Source of the DNA: an uncultured Flavobacteriales bacterium
GTDB lineage: Bacteria; Bacteroidota; Bacteroidia; Flavobacteriales; Crocinitomicaceae
Reading direction: 5' to 3'
NCBI GenBank assembly: GCA_946886545.1
Contig: CAMPIU010000227.1
Location: forward strand, 1 to 5,467
DNA: 5,467 nucleotides
Both the position numbers and the translations under genes were made by a program. Positions 1 to 5,467 of this stretch are shown here, one piece after another. Below the pieces are notes generated by a model. It saw nothing but the letters and a program-made list of their open reading frames with translations. It did not search any database and was not told the origin of the DNA. The first letter of the stretch is position 1; each line of letters starts with the position of its first letter.

Positions 1-230
1 GAACAATAGAGCAGGATGGTCTTCCCAAACCTTTTTTTGGTGAGTGCATGACTTTCCTGGGCCATTTGCTCAATGTAGGGTTCAGCAGCAGGAGAAATGA
101 GCGCCTTAAAATCTTCTAAAGTTCTTTTTTTTGAAGACAAAGCACGCTTGACATCTGCAGCTGTTTTTGCATAGATGGATGCTTTGATTTCATCACAATT
201 GGTATTTAGAAAAAGTGCTTTAAAATTCAT
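1..230 (-). CDS. thiH: 2-iminoacetate synthase ThiH, N-terminal part (runs off the window)
   Basis: ThiH is a radical-SAM enzyme that cleaves tyrosine to dehydroglycine (2-iminoacetate) and p-cresol, supplying the glycine-derived part of the thiazole ring to ThiG. Only the first 76 codons are present; the gene continues past base 1. I translated it by hand from the ATG at 230-228. The visible N-terminal extension carries the family pattern: AKTAADVKRAL at about 21-31, then EDFKALISPAAEPYIEQMA at about 39-57, then LTKKRFGKTILLY. In this family that region leads into the radical-SAM core, whose CxxxCxxC cluster motif would lie outside the window and cannot be checked. The gene follows thiG after a 39-base gap that holds a G/C-run hairpin repeat, and is presumably co-transcribed. 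Identity is firm from the motif order and from the position next to thiG; intactness is unknown. Confidence 0.9.
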   Translation of the reverse strand, partial: MNFKALFLNTNCDEIKASIYAKTAADVKRALSSKKRTLEDFKALISPAAEPYIEQMAQESHALTKKRFGKTILLYC

Positions 231-234
231 TAGT

Positions 235-266
235 CATCCCCCTTTATCCCCCCCCGAAGGGGGAAT
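235..266 (-). repeat. G/C-run hairpin repeat, copy 1 (thiG-thiH gap)
   Basis: On the minus strand a run of five C is followed by TTCG and seven G. This gives a 5-bp C/G stem (259-263 with 250-254) closed by a UUCG tetraloop, followed by ATAAAGGGGGATG. A hand alignment matches a second copy at 2436-2468 in the same orientation, at 23 of the first 28 positions. It fills most of the gap between thiG and thiH. There is no U-tract after the stem, so it is not a classical intrinsic terminator; an mRNA-stabilising or processing hairpin is possible. Similar CCCCCTTTGGAGGGGG-type elements are, from memory, dispersed in many Bacteroidota genomes. Confidence 0.65.
238..245 (-). promoter_or_regulatory. 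Shine-Dalgarno-like G run before thiH, supplied by the repeat
   Basis: On the minus strand AAAGGGGG ends 7 bases before the thiH ATG. That is a plausible Shine-Dalgarno spacing, although Bacteroidota depend little on such sites. The bases belong to the downstream end of the hairpin repeat, so the repeat may contribute to thiH initiation. The function is inferred only from spacing and composition. Confidence 0.3.
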
Positions 267-269
267 TGA

Positions 270-1034
270 TTACATATTCAAAAATCCTGTCAATGGGCTT
301 GAAGCATTTGCGGAATTTGAAATTGCTCCCAGTCCTGCTTCATAAGCCATTCTTCCCGATTCTACTGCCATTTTAAAAGCTAAAGCCATTTCTTCCGGAT
401 TCTGCGCCACCGCAATTGCTGTATTCACCAAAACAGCATCAGCACCTAATTCCATTGCATGGGCTGCATGCGAAGGTGATCCGATTCCGGCATCTATAAT
501 GACAGGTACGCGGCTTTGCTCAATAATAATTTCCAAAAAATCCAATGTTCTCAATCCTTTATTCGTTCCAATAGGTGCTCCCAATGGCATTACTGCCGCT
601 GTTCCGGCATCTTCCAAACGTTTGCACAAAACCGGATCGGCATGAATGTATGGAAGAATGACAAAGCCCAATTTGGCTAATTCTTCTGTCGCTTTCAAGG
701 TTTCAATCGGATCAGGAAGCAAGTACTTCGGATCAGGATGGATCTCCAGCTTCAGCCAATTCGTTTCCATTGCTTCACGCGCCAATTGAGCAGCAAAGAC
801 GGCTTCTTTGGCATTTCTTGCACCTGAAGTATTGGGCAATAAATGAATGTGCGCGTGTTTCAAATGAGACAACAACTCGTCTGTTTCCGTCTCCAAATCG
901 ACCCGTTTCAATGCCACAGTGACCAGTTCAGATCCCGAAGCTAAGACAGCTTCCTCCATTTGTTTAGACGAACCGAATTTTCCTGTTCCTAAAAACAAAC
1001 GCGACTTAAATTCTCTATCTGCTATCTTAAGCAT
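270..1034 (-). CDS. thiG: Thiazole synthase ThiG
   Basis: ThiG is a cytosolic TIM-barrel enzyme that condenses 1-deoxy-D-xylulose 5-phosphate, dehydroglycine (from ThiH) and the ThiS thiocarboxylate into thiazole phosphate. The 254 residues are full length for the family. Recognisable segments in order are FLGTGKF (14-20), [11 protein letters not shown] (65-75), WLKLEI (93-98) with the expected Schiff-base lysine K95, [11 protein letters not shown] (105-115), [13 protein letters not shown] (148-160), the phosphate-binding [10 protein letters not shown] (181-190), and the C-terminal ASSPLTGFL. The start ATG lies inside the end of thiE: the ATGCTTAA junction gives an 8-base overlap, suggesting translational coupling. 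thiH follows after 39 bases. All expected motifs are intact and nothing suggests a defect. Confidence 0.97.
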   Translation of the reverse strand: MLKIADREFKSRLFLGTGKFGSSKQMEEAVLASGSELVTVALKRVDLETETDELLSHLKHAHIHLLPNTSGARNAKEAVFAAQLAREAMETNWLKLEIHPDPKYLLPDPIETLKATEELAKLGFVILPYIHADPVLCKRLEDAGTAAVMPLGAPIGTNKGLRTLDFLEIIIEQSRVPVIIDAGIGSPSHAAHAMELGADAVLVNTAIAVAQNPEEMALAFKMAVESGRMAYEAGLGAISNSANASSPLTGFLNM

Positions 1035-1656
1035 AACTCAATTTTTGTTCAATTTCACTTATCAAAGTTGTTTTGTCTGCTGAATTGGAAATCATTCCGG
1101 AGACAGCAATTCCATAAACACCTGTTTTTTTCAATAATTCCACATCATTTCGTACAATTCCTCCAATTGCGTAAATCGGAATGGAAAGTCCTGCCATTTC
1201 AAGTTCTTTGGCAACCCGTTGATATCCTTCAAAACCTAAAAGCGGACTCAGTTTTTCTTTTGTTGATGTGAAGCGCAATGGTCCCAAACCAACGTAATCA
1301 CATTTTTCGCGGATCCGCTGCAATACATCCTCCAAAGTATTTGCCGTTCCTCCGATTATTTTCGCAGAACCTAAAATCTTTCGGGCATCTTCCACCGAAG
1401 CATCCGTTAGTCCTAAATGAACACCATCTGCATCCACTTCTTTGGTGATTTCAATAGAATCATTAATGATTAAATGTGCATTTGCGTAAGTACACCAAAC
1501 CCGAGCCTGTCTGGCAACGTCCAAAACTGCTTCTTTCGAGCCATTTTTGAAACGAACCTGAATCATCTTGCAACCAGCTTCCAAAGCATTCAAAATGTTT
1601 TTTTTTTGCTCTTCAACTGTATCTCCGTGAGATATATACTGGATTCTACTCAACAT
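1027..1656 (-). CDS. thiE: Thiamin phosphate synthase ThiE
   Basis: ThiE joins HMP pyrophosphate (from ThiD) with thiazole phosphate (from ThiG) to give thiamin phosphate. At 209 residues it has normal family length. Visible motifs are IQVRFK (32-37), the IINDS segment with N65 and D66, DADGVHLG (75-82), IGGTANT (101-107), the pyrophosphate-loop region [13 protein letters not shown] (123-135), IGGI (164-167) and GIAVSG (182-187). It therefore keeps the synthase-type substrate and metal residues, unlike the TenI-like paralogue encoded at 2431-3051, and is the best candidate for the true coupling enzyme. Its start overlaps the end of thiD by 11 bases and its end overlaps thiG by 8, so it is probably translationally coupled on both sides. 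A run of ten A in the coding strand (1598-1607) spans the codons around K18-K19 and is a possible slippage site. Confidence 0.94.
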   Translation of the reverse strand: MLSRIQYISHGDTVEEQKKNILNALEAGCKMIQVRFKNGSKEAVLDVARQARVWCTYANAHLIINDSIEITKEVDADGVHLGLTDASVEDARKILGSAKIIGGTANTLEDVLQRIREKCDYVGLGPLRFTSTKEKLSPLLGFEGYQRVAKELEMAGLSIPIYAIGGIVRNDVELLKKTGVYGIAVSGMISNSADKTTLISEIEQKLSYA

Positions 1657-2404
1657 GGTATGCTAATAAATATTCGTTACTTGAAAGTCTTTTTTCTATA
1701 TACTTTTTTGCTCCCTGACATGCTTCAAAGAGCGGTTTTCCCAAGGCCAAATTAGAGGCAATAGCTGCAGAAAGAATACAACCCGAGCCATGTTTCGGAA
1801 AACAATTCGCCGGGTTTAATTTTGAAGGAATTTCTCTCGGGACTCCACCTTCGAACAACAAATCAAGGCCTAAGCGTTCCGAACTATGTCCTCCTTTTAG
1901 CAATACACCTGTCACTTTTGCCAAATGAAAAGCCGCTTCAATTTCATCCTCGACCCGAGTTATTCTTTGTATTTCCGGAACATTCGGAGTGATTAAATCG
2001 ATCATTTCCAATAGTTGATTCAAAGACTCTTCGTTCCAGTCTACATGCAGCTCAAATCCGGAAGATGCTGACAGAACAGGATCCCAAACAACCGGAATGG
2101 ATGGAAATTTCGTTTTTATAAGCTTTAACAGATCTGATAAAACATCCAGATTCTCTATGATCCCGATTTTAACTGCTGCAACTTCGTATGTATCTAAAAT
2201 TGGCCCCAACTGATCCATGATTGCTTGTTTATCAAGCCAATTAACCGAAATGAAGTTTGTTTCAGTTTGAACTGTGTTCGCGGTCAATACTCCCATACCC
2301 AAACATCCATGCTGCTCATATGTTTTCACATCTGCCAGAACACCGGCTCCACCCGTTGGGTCGAAACCTGCGATACTAAGAACTATGGGACGTTTGTATT
2401 TCAT
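1646..2404 (-). CDS. thiD: Hydroxymethylpyrimidine/phosphomethylpyrimidine kinase ThiD
   Basis: ThiD is a ribokinase-fold kinase that phosphorylates HMP and HMP-phosphate to HMP pyrophosphate, the pyrimidine substrate for ThiE. Family landmarks in the 252 residues are SIAGFDPTGGAGVLAD (10-25), the LTANTVQTE segment (40-48), VVWDPVLSASSG (105-116), LITPNVPEI (137-145), LLKGGH (168-173), and the anion-hole/catalytic KHGSGCILSAAIA (204-216) with C209. The last has GSGC where many homologues have GTGC, a conservative change. The protein is slightly shorter than the roughly 266 residues of the E. coli-type enzyme. The start ATG sits 26 bases after the stop of the TenI-like gene, in an A/T-rich leader; the end overlaps thiE by 11 bases. 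There is no sign of a ThiE fusion. Confidence 0.95.
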   Translation of the reverse strand: MKYKRPIVLSIAGFDPTGGAGVLADVKTYEQHGCLGMGVLTANTVQTETNFISVNWLDKQAIMDQLGPILDTYEVAAVKIGIIENLDVLSDLLKLIKTKFPSIPVVWDPVLSASSGFELHVDWNEESLNQLLEMIDLITPNVPEIQRITRVEDEIEAAFHLAKVTGVLLKGGHSSERLGLDLLFEGGVPREIPSKLNPANCFPKHGSGCILSAAIASNLALGKPLFEACQGAKKYIEKRLSSNEYLLAYHVE

Positions 2405-2430
2405 TTTACTATTTCAATATTTAATTGCCT

Positions 2431-3050
2431 TTAAACGCCCCTCCTTGCTCCCCCTCCAAAGGGGGAAACGGAAATCGCGTCCCTACAAACACAGAATATA
2501 TTCACCGGATCATCCGAATTCCAAATTGCTCCCAGCAATGCAGCACCGTCGAAACCCATTTCAAATACCTGCTGAACATTGTCTGCCTGAATTCCGCCTA
2601 AACCAATCAATTTCGTCTTTTCATTCTGACGTTTCGAAAGATCAAATTTCACCGCTTTATACCCCTCTTTTGAAATACTATCAAAAACAGGGCTTAAAAA
2701 TGCGTAAGAGAAATGCGGAGGAAGTTCGTTGTAATCCTTCAGGTTATGAACTGATGTAGAATAAACCAATTCGTTATTTACTCCAATCCGATTTTCCTCT
2801 TCCCATTTTTTTCGATCCGTTTCAGAATAATGAAAGCGATTCAACCCAATTTCTTTTCCCCATTCATGATTGTGATGCAACACCAGTTTGGAGTGATTTT
2901 CAGGATGAACCTGACTGATCAATTCCCACAACGATTCCTCATTTGTCCCATACTTTCGAATATGAAACAAATCCAAACCGGCGTGAAACAGTTCATTGAC
3001 AATCCCTGCTTCATCAGGTTTAAAATCGCTATCTGAAATGACGATAAGCA

Positions 3051-3051
<1 letters not shown>
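2431..3051 (-). CDS. TenI/ThiE-family protein (thiamin phosphate synthase-like paralogue)
   Basis: This 206-residue protein has the ThiE/TenI TIM-barrel pattern: IVISDSD (3-9), AGLDLFHIRK (24-33), YSTSVHN (97-103), FLSPVFDSISKEGYK (118-132), LIGLGGI (148-154) and GFDGAALLGAIW (166-177). It lacks the synthase hallmarks: ThiE's NDS is replaced by LHHNHEW (58-64), there is no DGVHLG, and the GPxFxTxTK loop reads SPVFDSISK. By family knowledge this points to a TenI-like role, such as handling of the thiazole tautomer, rather than coupling. However, the His of characterised TenI (GHxFET motif) is Pro here, so tautomerase activity is not assured. Its ATG shares one base with the thiC stop (TGATG), indicating coupling to thiC. 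The last roughly 11-19 residues (including SPFGGGARRGV) appear to be encoded by dispersed repeats and do not look like part of the barrel. An automatic annotation would probably call it ThiE. Confidence 0.85.
2436..2468 (-). repeat. G/C-run hairpin repeat, copy 2 (inside the 3' end of the TenI-like gene)
   Basis: On the minus strand five C (2461-2465) and five G (2450-2454) flank TTTGGA, forming a 5-bp stem, followed by AGCAAGGAGGGGCG. It matches the copy at 235-266 over 23 of 28 hand-aligned positions in the same orientation. It lies within the reading frame and encodes the residues SPFGGGARRG immediately before the stop. Two copies in one operon, both at the downstream end of a gene, suggest a mobile or dispersed intergenic element, possibly acting as an mRNA 3'-end or processing hairpin. 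Function is inferred. Confidence 0.65.
2472..2486 (-). repeat. Possible half of a GACGCGATT-type dispersed palindrome
   Basis: The minus strand reads GTAGGGACGCGATTT just upstream of the G/C-run repeat. From memory, palindromes of the form GTAGRGACGCGATT...AATCGCGTC are frequent between genes in Bacteroidota. Here only one half is present and it is translated as CRDAI in the TenI-like protein. This rests on recall plus the atypical location, and the stretch is short, so chance similarity is possible. Confidence 0.3.
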
Positions 3052-4898
<1,847 letters not shown>

Positions 4899-4911
4899 TT
4901 AATAGATTTTA

Positions 4912-4941
4912 GGACTACAGGATTTCAGGATTTTAAGACTG
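4912..4941. repeat. Inverted-repeat arm on the thiC side of the four-helix-bundle gene
   Basis: The plus strand reads GGACT, A, CAGGAT, T, then a 17-base block at 4925-4941. The reverse complement of this arm occurs at 5341-5378: the 17-base block pairs with one mismatch and one G-U wobble, CAGGAT pairs fully, and GGACT pairs fully. It contains an exact tandem of the octamer CAGGATTT (4918-4933). It occupies most of the 61-base gap upstream of thiC and begins 13 bases from the thiC ATG. Confidence 0.8.
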
Positions 4942-4959
4942 AAATACATGGTAATCAAT

Positions 4960-5316
4960 TTAATTTGTAGTTAATGTTCGTTTAAATGCTCCTATTTTCT
5001 TTTGGATAATTGTAAGTTGCTCAATAATTATATCAGTTGATACTCCATAAATCTCTCCCACTAATATTAATGGAGTTTCTAATTCATAAGATGATGAAAT
5101 AGCAATATCCAGAAACCGAACAAATTCTTTTTCGGAAGAACGTCCTGATCCTTCAGTAATATTTGAAGGAATTGAAACAGCAGATCGATTCATTTGAGAA
5201 ATCAAACCAAATTTCTCATCTATGTTCATAGATGATGTTAACACATAAATTGATTTCACAAAAGCAATTGATTCTTTCCAAATTTGCAATTCTCTAAAAT
5301 TATGCGTCTTTGCCAT
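4960..5316 (-). CDS. Four-helix-bundle protein (23S rRNA IVP / S23 family)
   Basis: This small 118-residue, probably cytosolic, mostly helical protein belongs to the family first described from genes within 23S rRNA intervening sequences. Characteristic motifs are NFRELQIWKES (6-16), DEKFGLISQMNRSAVSIP (33-50), SNITEGSGRSSEKEFVRFL (51-69) and IAISSSYELETPLIL (71-85). The length is typical. The biochemical role is not established; related folds (for example Avd of diversity-generating retroelements) bind nucleic acid and assemble as oligomers, but no reverse transcriptase or variable repeat is visible here. It has no known thiamin function. By hand count GC is about 30% over 4981-5280, against roughly 45-48% in sampled thiC lines, and inverted repeats flank it, so it looks like a passenger inserted between thiS and thiC. 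The ATG at 5316 follows an A-rich leader and gives the expected family N-terminus. Confidence 0.92.
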   Translation of the reverse strand: MAKTHNFRELQIWKESIAFVKSIYVLTSSMNIDEKFGLISQMNRSAVSIPSNITEGSGRSSEKEFVRFLDIAISSSYELETPLILVGEIYGVSTDIIIEQLTIIQKKIGAFKRTLTTN

Positions 5317-5340
5317 TATTTATACTTCTTTAAAATTTTG

Positions 5341-5378
5341 CAGTCCTGAAATCCTGATGTCTTAACATCCTGAAGTCC
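5341..5378. repeat. Inverted-repeat arm on the thiS side of the four-helix-bundle gene
   Basis: This is the partner of the arm at 4912-4941. Block 5341-5357 pairs with 4925-4941 (16 of 17 positions counting one G-U), 5367-5372 with 4918-4923, and 5374-5378 with 4912-4916. The nine bases at 5358-5366 are extra in this arm and would bulge. On the minus strand it contains three CAGGA-type units (CAGGATGT, CAGGATTT, CAGGACTG), echoing the octamer tandem in the other arm. The arm begins 3 bases beyond the thiS stop codon. Confidence 0.8.
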
Positions 5379-5381
5379 AAA

Positions 5382-5467
5382 CTAACCTCCTTGAGTTGCT
5401 TTTATAATCAACAACTCATCATTTTCCTTCACGGGTGTTTCCATCCATGAATCTTTCGGGATCACTT
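5382..5467 (-). CDS. thiS: Sulfur carrier protein ThiS, C-terminal part (begins outside the window)
   Basis: ThiS is a ubiquitin-fold protein whose C-terminal glycine is adenylated and converted to a thiocarboxylate that donates sulfur to ThiG. I translated it by hand from the minus strand: the last 27 residues read VIPKDSWMETPV followed by KENDELLIIKATQGG and a TAG stop at 5384-5382. The pattern VxPxxxW, then (E/D)xD(E)LLIIxAxQGG, and the terminal Gly-Gly are diagnostic of ThiS. The N-terminal half, and any promoter or TPP riboswitch for the operon, lie beyond base 5467. Only 3 bases separate the stop from the inverted-repeat arm of the four-helix-bundle unit. Confidence 0.93.
   Translation of the reverse strand, partial: VIPKDSWMETPVKENDELLIIKATQGG

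Larger units (their letters stand above)
4912..5378 (-). other. IVS-like unit: four-helix-bundle gene enclosed by inverted repeats
   Basis: About 467 bases consist of one small open reading frame bounded by imperfect inverted repeats that could pair into one long stem in the thi transcript. This arrangement parallels 23S rRNA intervening sequences, which in some bacteria carry genes of the same protein family and have complementary ends. The unit lies between thiS and thiC, which are normally close neighbours in such operons, and its gene is visibly more AT-rich than thiC. Seen in the sequence: arms, gene and location. Inferred: that it is a discrete inserted or mobile unit. No transposase, target duplication or direct evidence of movement is seen. 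Confidence 0.45.

Noticed and set aside
235..266. Intrinsic terminator between thiG and thiH
   Set aside because: The C5/G5 stem with UUCG loop is stable, but on the minus strand it is followed by GATAAAGGGGG rather than a U-tract, and thiH continues the operon immediately downstream.
4960..5316. Avd accessory protein of a diversity-generating retroelement
   Set aside because: The four-helix-bundle fold is related, but no reverse transcriptase, template repeat or variable repeat is present in the window. The FRELQIWKES and SNITEGSGR motifs fit the generic 23S rRNA IVP-like family.
5317..5381. TPP riboswitch (THI box) between thiS and thiC
   Set aside because: The gap is only 65 bases and mostly inverted-repeat arm. 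CCTGATG on the plus strand recalls a THI-box fragment but is on the wrong strand and part of the repeat. Any riboswitch is expected upstream of thiS, outside the window.
5375..5410. Bacteroidota-type promoter (TTG ... TAnnTTTG) in front of the four-helix-bundle gene
   Set aside because: The minus strand has TTAGTTTG over the thiS stop, one base off the -7 consensus, with a TTG about 23 bases further upstream. The match and spacing are too weak to call in an AT-rich region.

Overview
The window reads as the interior of a thiamin (vitamin B1) biosynthesis operon from a member of the Bacteroidota, most likely Flavobacteriales. This placement is inferred from gene order, A-rich leaders with little Shine-Dalgarno signal, protein sequence style, and dispersed G/C-run repeats of a kind I associate with that phylum. 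The genus cannot be fixed from the sequence. All genes lie on the minus strand, so transcription runs from high to low coordinates.

In transcription order the layout is: the 3' end of thiS (sulfur carrier, from 5467), a small AT-rich gene for a four-helix-bundle (23S rRNA IVP/S23-like) protein at 4960-5316, thiC (4898-3051), a TenI/ThiE-like paralogue (3051-2431), thiD (2404-1646), thiE (1656-1027), thiG (1034-270), and the 5' end of thiH (230 to the window edge). Apart from the four-helix-bundle gene this is a compact biosynthetic unit. thiC and the TenI-like gene share one base (TGATG), thiD and thiE overlap by 11 bases, and thiE and thiG overlap by 8.

The genes cover both branches of the pathway. 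ThiC makes HMP-phosphate from AIR and ThiD phosphorylates it to HMP-PP. ThiS carries the sulfur, ThiH makes dehydroglycine from tyrosine, and ThiG builds the thiazole phosphate from these plus deoxyxylulose phosphate. ThiE joins the two halves into thiamin phosphate. The use of ThiH rather than ThiO implies the radical-SAM route. ThiF/MoeB-type activation of ThiS and any TPP riboswitch must lie outside the window; I see no THI-box-like element in the intergenic gaps here.

The unusual content is inserted material. The four-helix-bundle gene between thiS and thiC is flanked by imperfect inverted repeats (4912-4941 and 5341-5378). In the operon transcript these could pair into a long stem enclosing the gene, an architecture like that of 23S rRNA intervening sequences. 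Separately, two copies of one G/C-run hairpin repeat occur in the same orientation: one in the thiG-thiH gap (235-266), the other forming the coding sequence for the C-terminal tail of the TenI-like protein (2436-2468). No intergenic stretch exceeds about 65 bases.
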